Source: Verrucomicrobiota bacterium (GTDB lineage Bacteria; Verrucomicrobiota; Verrucomicrobiia; Opitutales; Opitutaceae). Taken from it: DNA of 6,782 nt. The DNA lies in assembly GCA_030832235.1 (NCBI GenBank), contig JAURJO010000081.1, forward strand, positions 1 to 6,782, written 5' to 3'. Under the pieces are notes generated by a model. It made no database searches and had not been told where the DNA came from. It was given only the letters and a program-made list of their open reading frames with translations. Numbering within the stretch: the stretch's first letter is position 1; each line of letters opens with the position of its first letter. Both the position numbers and the translations under genes were made by a program. Below are positions 1 through 6,782 of this stretch, piece by piece.

Positions 1-155
1 ATTCCGGCGACGCGACGGCCGAAGGCGGTTCCGAAGACCGGGAAGTTAAACGGCAGACTTCTCAGGTCGCGCAGATGAATGCGCTGGGGACTCGCCCGAA
101 GGAAATCGCACCTAAGAAACACGATTTTCGGGTGGAGTTCTTCGGGCTCACATAG
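1..155 (+). CDS. C-terminal fragment of an unidentified protein (partial at left edge)
   Basis: A frame open from the left edge (first full codon at 3) runs 50 codons to a TAG at 153-155. The tail is hydrophilic and charged and ends in 'KKHDFRVEFFGLT'. In this frame about two thirds of first codon positions are purine, mostly G, and second positions are distinctly less GC-rich than first and third, which is the usual signature of a real coding frame. The mirror frame on the - strand is also open over this stretch but lacks the purine bias, so I prefer the + strand. If real, the gene converges on the carboxypeptidase gene that ends at 279. I do not recognise the family and assign no function; the fragment is too short to exclude a chance open frame. 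Confidence 0.42.
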   Translation, partial: SGDATAEGGSEDREVKRQTSQVAQMNALGTRPKEIAPKKHDFRVEFFGLT

Positions 156-278
156 ATCCGGGAGCCGATGTGCTCCGCTCCGCGTCGCGCCCAGTTAACT
201 CCGTATCCTCCTGTTTGAAGGGGAAGAAACGCACGCATCCTTTCAGATGTTCTTTCGGCAGCGCCTTGGTCCGGGGTC

Positions 279-1319
279 CTACCGCTTGCCGGGCATTGAG
301 AACTTCACGGTCGTCTCGGACGCCGGGTCGGCCTTCGGCGCGGGCTTCGCCGCCGTGGCGGCGGGCGGGGGAGGGGGCGTCGTGTTGCGCGGGGCGGGGG
401 CGACCGGCGAATCCGCGGCGGGCTGGAACAGCGGGCCGGCCGGTTGCTTCGCGAAGCCGCGCTCGAGGAGTTCGGCGATCTTGATGTCGCGGGTCTTGCT
501 GTCGGGTGAACCCATCGTCACCGCGAGCACGCGACGGCCATTGCGCAGCGCGGTGGCGGCGAGGCAGAAACCGGCGCCGCGCGTGAAGCCGGTCTTGAGG
601 CCGTCGACGCCCGCCACCTTGCCGAGCAAGTGATTGTGATTGTCCATCTCGATGCGCTTCGGCCCGGGGCGGAACGTGCGGCGCTTCACCGAGGTGTAAC
701 GAATGATGTCGGTGGCCTTGAGGAGGTGCAGCGAAAGGGTCGCGAGGTCGCGCGGGGTCGTGATGTCGCCGTCCTCGATCCGGCGGCTCGAGGGCGGCAA
801 ACCGTGGGGCGAGCGGAATGTGGTGTGGTTCATGCCGAGCGACTTGGCGCGGGCGTTCATCAATTCCACGAAGGCCGCGCGTGATCCGGCGCAGTGGACG
901 GCGAGCGCGGTCGCGGCGTCGTTGGCGGACGCGATCATCAGCGCGTGCAGCAGGTCCTCGACGGGGAAGACCTCCTTTTCGGCGAGGTACACCTGCGAGC
1001 CGCCGGTCCGGGCGGCCTCGGCGGTTGCCGTCACCGGGGTTTCGAGCGTGAGTTCCCCGCGGGCGATCTTCTCGTGCACGATGAGGAACGTCATCAGCTT
1101 TGTGACGCTGGCCGGCGGGCCGGAATAGTCGGCGCGGTCCTCGATCAGCACGGCGCCCGTCGCGGCGTCGACCACGATCGCGCCCTTGAACGCGGTGGCG
1201 TCGGGAATGCCGTCATCGGGCCGCGTGGGCGCCGATCGCTTCGCGTTGGCAGCCAGCGCCACAGAGGCGCCGGCGAGGCAGGCGAGGAGGACGGGCCGGA
1301 AGCGGCGCGGGAGGATCAT
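279..1319 (-). CDS. Serine-type D-Ala-D-Ala carboxypeptidase (penicillin-binding protein 5/6-like, peptidase S11)
   Basis: A 346-residue exported enzyme expected to remove the terminal D-alanine from peptidoglycan pentapeptides, limiting cross-linking. All three active-site motifs of the penicillin-binding fold are present in order with S11 context: SxxK as S71-V-T-K74 (nucleophile S71), SxN as S131-A-N133, and KTG as K242-T-G244 in 'VDGLKTGFTRGAG'. A signal peptide spans about residues 1-26 (basic 'MILPRRFR', hydrophobic core, likely cleavage after 'ALAANA'), so the enzyme acts in the periplasm. The catalytic domain ends near residue 292. What follows is not the beta-rich PBP5 C-terminal domain with an amphipathic membrane anchor but a tail rich in Pro and Ala (about 294-336, with five consecutive prolines) ending 'SMPGKR'. 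I chose the ATG at 1319 because it begins a clean signal peptide; the frame stays open to a TTG at 1490, but that would add 57 basic residues and run into the divergent gene. No Shine-Dalgarno sequence is visible. Family assignment is firm; which paralogue (DacA, DacC or DacF-like) cannot be told. Confidence 0.93.
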   Translation of the reverse strand: MILPRRFRPVLLACLAGASVALAANAKRSAPTRPDDGIPDATAFKGAIVVDAATGAVLIEDRADYSGPPASVTKLMTFLIVHEKIARGELTLETPVTATAEAARTGGSQVYLAEKEVFPVEDLLHALMIASANDAATALAVHCAGSRAAFVELMNARAKSLGMNHTTFRSPHGLPPSSRRIEDGDITTPRDLATLSLHLLKATDIIRYTSVKRRTFRPGPKRIEMDNHNHLLGKVAGVDGLKTGFTRGAGFCLAATALRNGRRVLAVTMGSPDSKTRDIKIAELLERGFAKQPAGPLFQPAADSPVAPAPRNTTPPPPPAATAAKPAPKADPASETTVKFSMPGKR

Positions 1320-1393
1320 GCGCGCGAGGAAGGGGAATTCGCGGCGCCCGGCGAGGACTTTTAAGGTGGCTCGCGGCGCGGGGATTGACGCCC

Positions 1394-1406
1394 CCGCGTG
1401 ACGCGG
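1394..1406. repeat. Short perfect palindrome, possible operator half-sites
   Basis: CCGCGT-G-ACGCGG has 6-base arms around a single central base. It lies five bases after the TTGACG that resembles a -35 box for the receptor gene, where a regulator could bind. A palindrome of this size with only G, C and one T/A pair arises by chance often in DNA this GC-rich, so the regulatory reading is only a suggestion. Confidence 0.22.
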
Positions 1407-1439
1407 ACACGCCTCGTTCCACTCGCGTCGCTTTCCCCG

Positions 1440-1457
1440 GCCGGGCTCCCGCCCGGC
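1440..1457 (+). promoter_or_regulatory. GC-only hairpin in the probable 5' leader of the receptor gene
   Basis: GCCGGGC-tccc-GCCCGGC is a perfect 7-bp inverted repeat with a 4-base loop, all G-C pairs. It ends 20 bases before the receptor ATG at 1478, so if the transcript starts upstream it would fold as a very stable stem close to where the ribosome must load. It is not followed by a T run, so it is not an intrinsic terminator on the + strand. It might affect translation initiation or be a DNA-level operator; chance is also possible. Confidence 0.35.
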
Positions 1458-1477
1458 GGCGTCGCGTACCCCTCGCC

Positions 1478-4400
1478 ATGTCCCCGTCAAACCCCCGGGT
1501 TTTTCCGACCCTCGCCACCGCGTTGCTTCTCCCGATCACCGCCATCGCGGCCACGCCGCCCGCCGAAGAACGGAAGGACGCCGTGGTCGAGCTCAGCCCG
1601 TTCACGGTGAACACCAGCGGCGACGTCGGCTACGCGGCGGAGAACACCCTCGCCGGCAGCCGCCTGAACACCCGCCTGCGCGACACCGCGAGCTCGGTCT
1701 CGGTCTTCACGCCTGAGTTCCTCAACGACCTCGCGATCACCGACCTTCGCGAACTCATGGAGTACACGGTGAACGGCGAGATGGACACCAACTCGCAGGG
1801 CGCCAGCTCGGAGCAGAACCGCATCATCGGCGGTCACGCGCTCACGGCCGGCGTGCAGAGCCGCGGGCTGATCGCGAGCCTCGGGGTGGACTATTTCGCG
1901 AGCATCACGCCGCCGGATCCCTACCGCGTCGGCCGTTTCGAGGACGCGCGCGGCCCGAACAGCATCCTGTTCGGCATCGGCTCGCCCGGCGGCTTGCTGA
2001 ACCAGACCTCGAAGATCGCGGAGACCCACCGCAACACGGCGTCGGTACGTCACGGCGTCGGCTCGTGGGGGCGAAACCGGCTCGAGATCGACGCCAACCG
2101 CGTGCTGCTGAAGGACCGGCTGGCGCTGTCGTTCGCGGGTCTGCACCAGGAAAACGGCGGTTGGCGCGCGTTCGACTTCCAGGACAAGCGGCGCGGTTTC
2201 GCGTCGGTCACGTGGCGGCCCTCACGCGCCCTCACCGTCACTGCCATGGGCGAGACCGGCCGCGACAAGTCCGCGGTCGTCCGCTCGTTTTCCGACACCG
2301 ACCAGGTGCTCGCGTGGTACGACAACCGCGAGGCGTTCGGCCGCTCCGCGGTGACTTTCGCGCCGGGCCTGGTCGCACCGACCGTCGCGATGCAGGCGCT
2401 GGGTGTGACGGGACGCGACGGCACCAAGGGCGGGCTCAACCGCCGTGCGGTGTACATCGAGAACGACGGCACGATCTTCGATGCGATCGGCACCTTCATC
2501 ACCGGCAGCTACAATTCCGCCGCGGTGCGTGCGCCCGACGGAACGCGCGGTGTCACCGCGTCGGCGCTCCGCATTCTCGACCCGAAGGTCTTCCCGTTGA
2601 ACGGGAACGCCGTCGGGCCCGGCATGTACCGCGACCAGACGCTTTCCAACCACACCATCACCGTCGACTGGCAGCCGGTGCGGCAGCTGATCATCAATCT
2701 GGCGCAGAATTACCAGCGCACGCGCGCCGAGGTGAACCTGATGAACGGCAACAGCCCGCCGCTGCGCGGGGATCCGAACCTAACCCTCGGCATCGGAGGC
2801 CCCGCCAACCCCTACGCGGGTCGCATGTATTTCGACGGCACCTGGACCCGCGACATCCACTTCGGCGAGACCCGCGAGACGCGCCTCTCCGCCTCGTGGT
2901 CGCTCGAGCCACGTCGGGCGTGGCTCGGTCGGCACCGCCTTGCGGCGGCCTACTCGCTCGGCGAGGTGACCGACGCCCGCGCCAACTCGTGGCTCGTGCT
3001 GGCCGGCCGGCCTTTCGGCACGGACCCGGCGGGCGTGAACAACCGTGTCATCGTCCGCAATTACCTCACCGAGGGTAATTACGCGACCTACCGGGCCGGC
3101 GACTGGCGGCGGCTTCCCTCGACGATCAATTTCGACGGCCGCTCATTCCAGACCGCCTACGCCAACGTCGCGTCGGGGGGCGCCGACAACGGCGGCATGA
3201 TGCAGCGGATCGGATCATCGATGGCGGCGGCGCAGAGCTTCCTGTTCTCCGGCCGGCTCGTCACGACGCTAGGGCTGCGTGAGGACCGGGTGCGTAACAC
3301 GCAGCTCGGCTACTTCAACGATCCGGTGCGCGGCGATGTCGTCGATGGCGATCCCGCCCGAGGCAACGTGAACCGCATGCTCGGCCGCACGCGCTCGGCC
3401 GGTGTCGTGTGGCACGCCACGTCGTGGCTTTCCTTCATCGCCAACCGCTCCTCCAACGTCGGCGTGCCGCCCCTCGCGCGGACGACGTTCCCCGAGGGCA
3501 ACCTCGCACCGCTCTCGAAGGGCCGCGGACTGGATTACGGCATCGGGCTCGACCTGCTGGAAGGCCGTTTGAACGGTCGCTTCGTCTACTTCGAAGGCAG
3601 CGAGCGCGGCCGCGTGACCGCGCCGGTCGCCGGCGTTCTGCGCGACACCAACGTGCGCGTGATGGAGGCGTTCGGTGGCGCGCTGGTCGGCGCCGGTTTG
3701 CCGTTCACCGCCGCGCAATGGGATCCGGTGCGCAAGGCCTACGCGCCGCCCGTCAACGCGATCTCGAACGATTTCGACGCGCGCGGGCTCGAGGCGCGGA
3801 TCACGGCCAACCTCACGCGCGGGTGGAGACTGGTGGCGAACTACTCGTACACCGACTCGGGCCGCGTGGGTCTCGCGAGCGAGGCCATCAACTGGTACGG
3901 TTTCAAGCAGGCTGACAGTGTCGTGCTGGTGCAGGGCGTGTCGCAGAACGCCGCGGGTCAGTACGTCGTTGATCCGGCCGCCTACCTCGCAGGGGGCGCG
4001 GTCGCGAAGTGGATCGAGCTTTCGCGCCTGCATCCCTCGGCCGCGATCGGCTCGCTGACCACCAGCTCCGGCGTGCCCGTCGCGCGCGAGATCTTCGACC
4101 TGGTCGACACCCTCAACGCGGAGAAAGAGGCGCAGCAGAAACGTTGGGGGGTGCGGCCGCACAAGGTGAGTCTCTTCACCGCCTATGATTTCCGCGAGGG
4201 CCGCCTCGCCGGTCTCACGACAGGCGCCGGCTGGCGTTGGCGCAGCGGCAACGTGATCGGGGAAAGTTCCCAGGGCCGGGAGATTCGCGGGAGCATCATC
4301 ACCGCCGCCGATCTCATGTTGGGCTACACCCGGCGATTCGCGCGGTTGCCCGGACGCGTGCGCTTCCAGCTCAACGTGGCGAACGTCCTCGACCGCACGG

Positions 4401-4540
4401 ACATCATCCCGGCGCGTTTCGCCACCTCGGCTTCGGCGCCCGACGGTTTCGTCCTGCCGGGCGGCCGCGGGGTCGCCTACAGTCGTTACGATCTCGTGAC
4501 TCCCCGGGAGTTCCGCTTCACCACGACCTGGTCTTATTAG
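1478..4540 (+). CDS. TonB-dependent outer-membrane receptor (plug plus beta-barrel), substrate unknown
   Basis: A 1020-residue receptor that imports a ligand across the outer membrane using energy from TonB-ExbB-ExbD. A signal peptide covers about residues 1-25 (core 'LATALLLPITAIA'). The mature N-terminus 'DAVVELSPFTV' (34-44) is the probable TonB box and is characteristic of Opitutaceae receptors. The plug domain spans about 58-180: 'LAGSRLNTRLRDTASSVSV' opens it, and it ends with the conserved 'RGPNSILFG' (158-166) and 'GGLLNQTSK' (171-179). The rest is barrel, rich in alternating aromatic and polar residues, with the family C-terminal motif 'NVANVLDR' (966-973) and the final aromatic 'TTTWSY' expected for barrel insertion. 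No STN domain or N-terminal carboxypeptidase-like domain precedes the plug, so there is no sign of transcriptional signalling through an anti-sigma factor. The ATG at 1478 was preferred over the in-frame TTG at 1385 because the signal peptide follows it directly. The ligand (siderophore, glycan, cobalamin or other) cannot be inferred, since no SusD, transporter or glycoside hydrolase gene is adjacent. Confidence 0.94.
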   Translation: MSPSNPRVFPTLATALLLPITAIAATPPAEERKDAVVELSPFTVNTSGDVGYAAENTLAGSRLNTRLRDTASSVSVFTPEFLNDLAITDLRELMEYTVNGEMDTNSQGASSEQNRIIGGHALTAGVQSRGLIASLGVDYFASITPPDPYRVGRFEDARGPNSILFGIGSPGGLLNQTSKIAETHRNTASVRHGVGSWGRNRLEIDANRVLLKDRLALSFAGLHQENGGWRAFDFQDKRRGFASVTWRPSRALTVTAMGETGRDKSAVVRSFSDTDQVLAWYDNREAFGRSAVTFAPGLVAPTVAMQALGVTGRDGTKGGLNRRAVYIENDGTIFDAIGTFITGSYNSAAVRAPDGTRGVTASALRILDPKVFPLNGNAVGPGMYRDQTLSNHTITVDWQPVRQLIINLAQNYQRTRAEVNLMNGNSPPLRGDPNLTLGIGGPANPYAGRMYFDGTWTRDIHFGETRETRLSASWSLEPRRAWLGRHRLAAAYSLGEVTDARANSWLVLAGRPFGTDPAGVNNRVIVRNYLTEGNYATYRAGDWRRLPSTINFDGRSFQTAYANVASGGADNGGMMQRIGSSMAAAQSFLFSGRLVTTLGLREDRVRNTQLGYFNDPVRGDVVDGDPARGNVNRMLGRTRSAGVVWHATSWLSFIANRSSNVGVPPLARTTFPEGNLAPLSKGRGLDYGIGLDLLEGRLNGRFVYFEGSERGRVTAPVAGVLRDTNVRVMEAFGGALVGAGLPFTAAQWDPVRKAYAPPVNAISNDFDARGLEARITANLTRGWRLVANYSYTDSGRVGLASEAINWYGFKQADSVVLVQGVSQNAAGQYVVDPAAYLAGGAVAKWIELSRLHPSAAIGSLTTSSGVPVAREIFDLVDTLNAEKEAQQKRWGVRPHKVSLFTAYDFREGRLAGLTTGAGWRWRSGNVIGESSQGREIRGSIITAADLMLGYTRRFARLPGRVRFQLNVANVLDRTDIIPARFATSASAPDGFVLPGGRGVAYSRYDLVTPREFRFTTTWSY

Positions 4541-6782
4541 GCGGGCGGCGGAAACGGCGTGCTCGAGGGAGTCGGGGGAGGTGGCGCCTCCGGCAGCCAG
4601 AACTCGAACCGCGCGCCGCGTCCCCTGGTGTCGACGGCGCGGAGCTTGCCACCCATCAACTCCACCAGCCGGCGTGAAATGCTGAGCCCCAGCCCGGTGC
4701 CGGCCTGCGACTGCACCTGTTTGGTCTCCAATTGAACAAACGGCTCGAAAATGGTCTCGAGCCGATCGGCTGGGATGCCCGGGCCGTTGTCCGCCACCGC
4801 GAACCACAATTGCCGCGGGTTTTCGGTGGTCCACGAGATGATCTCGACCCGTCCGGCCGGCGCGAACTTAACCGCGTTGCCCGCCAGATTGATCAGCACC
4901 TGCTTCAGGCGTTTCACGTCCGCGGACCATGAAAGCAGCGCCGGGTGATCCTGGCGGGCGCGGAGATCCACCCCATTTCGCAGGACCTCCGGTGCGAGGA
5001 TGCTGGCCACCTCCGTGGCCAACGCCGCCGGTTGAAACGACGCCTCCTCCATGCGGACCGCGCCGGCTTCGAGTCGCGAATAGTCCAGGACGTCTGAAAT
5101 GACCGACATCAGCGCGCGGCTGGAATTCTCCAGCGTGGCGAGGGTGCGGGTTTCCGAATCGGTGCGTGTGGTCGGCATCATCCGGAGCAGTCGGACCGCG
5201 GTGACGATGGCCGTGAGCGGCGTGCGCAGCTCGTGGCTGACCGTGGCAAGGAAGGCGCCCTTGGCTCGGTCCGCCGACTGGGCGAGCGCGACGGCTTGCT
5301 CGAGCTCCGAGGTTCTTTCCCGAACGCGGGACTCGAGCTGGGCGAGAAGATCCTCGCGACCTAGGCGTTCGGTCTCCAGGCGCTCCGCCATCTTGGTGAG
5401 GTTCCGGATCAGTTCGCTGAACTCGACTGGCAGCCGGAGTGCGGCCGAATTTCGTAGCGCGACCGCCTGCACCGTCGGGGCACGCGAGAAGGTAATCAGG
5501 TCCCGCCAGGCGTGCAGGAGGTCGCGGAGCGACCAAGTCGCGAAGAATGAGGCGACGACGAGCGTCGTGATGATGATTAGAAGTGACCAGGCGTAGGCGT
5601 CGATGACCGGGCGAATCACGTCCCGCCACTCGCGCTGGAGGGTTACCGTCCACTCGAGACCCGTGATCCGAGCCTGGGCCGACAGAAACGAAACGCGCCC
5701 GTCGTCCTTTTCGAGGGTAAGCCGGAGAGGCTTCTTTTGTGGAGCACTCAACGTGCGCGTGAGCGGTGAAGGTTCCAGTTTCTCCAATGGGCTCCGCCCG
5801 AAACCGACCTGCGCGATCACCACCCTTTCCCTATTAGTGAGCAGGGCGCGGAGACCGGTGCCATCAGCGCCGCCGCGAAGGGTGTCTTCCAGGGTTGATA
5901 GGGGTATCCACCCCTCAATGAACCCGATTACTTGTCCACGGGCGTCAAGCAAGGGCGCGGTTAGCACGGTGAGTGGTTCCCCGGGAAAAATCTGGCTGCG
6001 GAACAAGCCGGATACCTCGATGCGGCGCGATTTTACCGCCTCGTTAAGAAATCGAGGGCTCGTCACGGGGCGCGGCTCCGGTCGCCCCGCATACGCCAAT
6101 TGTCGGATTGGAGGTGCCGACACGATGACACGGCCGTTCGTGTCGCCCGCGAGCAGAAGGCGGAATTGCCCGGAGCGGGAGAGGAGATTATCCAAGGAAC
6201 GCTGGAGCTCCGCGGATTCGACCGGTCCCTCGATTTTTTGCAGCTGGTTGGTAAGGTTGCGCAGGTTCACCCTTGCTCCGGCGATCCGCCGTTCCACGGC
6301 CTCCGCAAGAGAGTTGGCCGATGCCTGGAGGTTGCCTCCGGCCTCCTCGACAGAGCGTTTTTCAAAGCTGCCCACCGCGATGAGCGTGGCGACCACGACC
6401 GGGAATGTGCCAAACGCGATGTAACGCTGGAGCAGCACCGTGCGAAAGCTCCGTTCCGGGCGGCGAAAACTTCCGGTTCCCGGGACGGAGGCTTGGTCCA
6501 ACACGAGGAACGCGATCCAGACCGCCATCACGCCGTTGATCGGCTGCACCCAGAGCGCCTGGTCGAGCGAGGGCTGGGGTATGTGAATGACGTGGTGGTA
6601 AATGAACCAGGAGAGCGGCGTGCCGATCAGGGCCCAAAACGCTAAATCGGCCAACAGGGGGTTCCGTCCGCGGCGCCACGCAAAACTGACCGCGAGTCCT
6701 TCGAGCGCCATCAGCAACGGGGAGAAAGGCTGGCCCCACTTCACGGCGAGCGCCGCCATCGCGGCGGCCAGAGTGATCAGCG
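4537..6782 (-). CDS. Membrane-bound sensor histidine kinase with dCache-like periplasmic domain (N-terminus beyond right edge)
   Basis: Residues are numbered from the Met at 6759. The kinase end is complete: HisKA with 'SHELRTPL' (phospho-acceptor H509, followed by the E-x-x-T phosphatase pattern E510/T513), then HATPase_c with N-box 'NLAGNAVKF' (key N628), G1 'DNGPGI' (657-662), F box 'FEPF' (671-674) and G2 'GTGLGL' (687-692). Upstream are a hydrophobic module of about four helices (through residue 88), a helix at 112-132, a periplasmic region of about 255 residues with a dCache-like pattern ('GQVIGFIEGWIPLSTL'), a helix at 388-410, a degenerate HAMP-like linker ending 'LTKMAERLE', and a coiled coil to about 500. 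It should autophosphorylate in response to an external ligand and pass phosphate to an unseen response regulator; it has no receiver domain of its own. A 17-residue Pro/Ser/Thr tail follows the ATPase domain. The Met at 6759 is probably not the start: the frame continues upstream to the window edge as hydrophobic L-I-T-L-A-A-A, so a membrane helix is cut. The stop codon overlaps that of the convergent receptor gene. Confidence 0.93.
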   Translation of the reverse strand, partial: LITLAAAMAALAVKWGQPFSPLLMALEGLAVSFAWRRGRNPLLADLAFWALIGTPLSWFIYHHVIHIPQPSLDQALWVQPINGVMAVWIAFLVLDQASVPGTGSFRRPERSFRTVLLQRYIAFGTFPVVVATLIAVGSFEKRSVEEAGGNLQASANSLAEAVERRIAGARVNLRNLTNQLQKIEGPVESAELQRSLDNLLSRSGQFRLLLAGDTNGRVIVSAPPIRQLAYAGRPEPRPVTSPRFLNEAVKSRRIEVSGLFRSQIFPGEPLTVLTAPLLDARGQVIGFIEGWIPLSTLEDTLRGGADGTGLRALLTNRERVVIAQVGFGRSPLEKLEPSPLTRTLSAPQKKPLRLTLEKDDGRVSFLSAQARITGLEWTVTLQREWRDVIRPVIDAYAWSLLIIITTLVVASFFATWSLRDLLHAWRDLITFSRAPTVQAVALRNSAALRLPVEFSELIRNLTKMAERLETERLGREDLLAQLESRVRERTSELEQAVALAQSADRAKGAFLATVSHELRTPLTAIVTAVRLLRMMPTTRTDSETRTLATLENSSRALMSVISDVLDYSRLEAGAVRMEEASFQPAALATEVASILAPEVLRNGVDLRARQDHPALLSWSADVKRLKQVLINLAGNAVKFAPAGRVEIISWTTENPRQLWFAVADNGPGIPADRLETIFEPFVQLETKQVQSQAGTGLGLSISRRLVELMGGKLRAVDTRGRGARFEFWLPEAPPPPTPSSTPFPPPA

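Larger units (their letters stand above)
1320..1477. promoter_or_regulatory. Divergent intergenic region between carboxypeptidase and receptor genes
   Basis: These 158 bases separate two divergently transcribed genes, so both promoters should lie here or overlap it. I could not identify a convincing sigma-70 pair for either gene. A TTGACG at 1385-1390 resembles a -35 box for the receptor, but nothing like TATAAT follows at a suitable distance. On the - strand a TTAAAA (1359-1364) is the only AT-rich hexamer facing the carboxypeptidase, with no good partner. Two perfect inverted repeats lie in the receptor-proximal half and are listed separately. Neither start codon is preceded by a purine-rich ribosome-binding site; both are preceded by pyrimidine-rich sequence containing CCCCT. 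Confidence 0.5.

Noticed and set aside
161..176. Hairpin GGAGC-cgatgt-GCTCC after the left-edge gene, as a terminator
   Set aside because: The stem is only five base pairs with a six-base loop and there is no T run on either side, so it does not support an intrinsic terminator.
1385..1413. Sigma-70 promoter starting with TTGACG for the receptor gene
   Set aside because: At the expected 16-18 base spacing the sequence is GC-rich (for example CACGCC) and no -10-like hexamer is present.
2065..3078. A 337-codon open frame on the + strand inside the receptor gene
   Set aside because: The product is dominated by Arg, Ala, Gly and Pro, has no motif, and overlaps the receptor barrel in another frame. 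It is a by-product of GC-rich third positions.
4577..4591. Hairpin GGAGG-tggcg-CCTCC about 40 bases past the receptor stop, as a terminator
   Set aside because: Short stem, no following T run, and it lies within the C-terminal coding region of the kinase.
3269..4834. A 521-codon open frame on the - strand spanning the receptor 3' end and the kinase 3' end
   Set aside because: It lies antisense to the receptor, whose domain motifs are unambiguous, and out of frame with the kinase. Its translation is rich in Arg, Gly and Ala with no recognisable domain, as expected for shadow frames in GC-rich DNA.
1478..6782. Receptor and kinase as a ligand-sensing and uptake pair
   Set aside because: The genes are convergent, not co-transcribed; the receptor has no signalling domain, and nothing in the sequence ties the kinase's ligand to the receptor's substrate.

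Overview
The window is GC-rich bacterial DNA. It most likely comes from a Verrucomicrobiota chromosome in or near the Opitutaceae. The main reason is the TonB-dependent receptor, whose mature N-terminus reads 'VVELSPFTVNTSGDVGY', a form very common among the many receptors of Opitutus-like bacteria. The GC-rich third codon positions and the apparent lack of Shine-Dalgarno sequences fit but do not prove this. The placement is from recognition of the sequence, not from a search.

Layout from left to right: (1) at positions 1-155, an open frame on the + strand enters from the left edge and ends at a TAG, probably the C-terminal tail of an unidentified protein; (2) a 123-bp convergent gap with no convincing terminator; (3) on the - strand, a serine D-alanyl-D-alanine carboxypeptidase (peptidase family S11), complete at 279-1319; (4) a 158-bp divergent gap (1320-1477) that must hold the promoters of both flanking genes and contains two perfect inverted repeats; (5) on the + strand, a complete 1020-residue TonB-dependent outer-membrane receptor at 1478-4540; (6) on the - strand, a large membrane-bound hybrid-sensor histidine kinase (multi-helix membrane module, dCache-like periplasmic domain, HisKA, HATPase) from 4537 to beyond the right edge. 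The receptor and kinase genes converge and their stop codons overlap by four bases.

The three main genes all concern the cell envelope (peptidoglycan trimming, outer-membrane uptake, signal sensing). None of them is arranged as an operon with another, and no functional link between them can be read from the sequence. No RNA gene, mobile element, CRISPR array or phage feature was seen. I regard this as a mostly ordinary chromosomal region; the observations below are modest.
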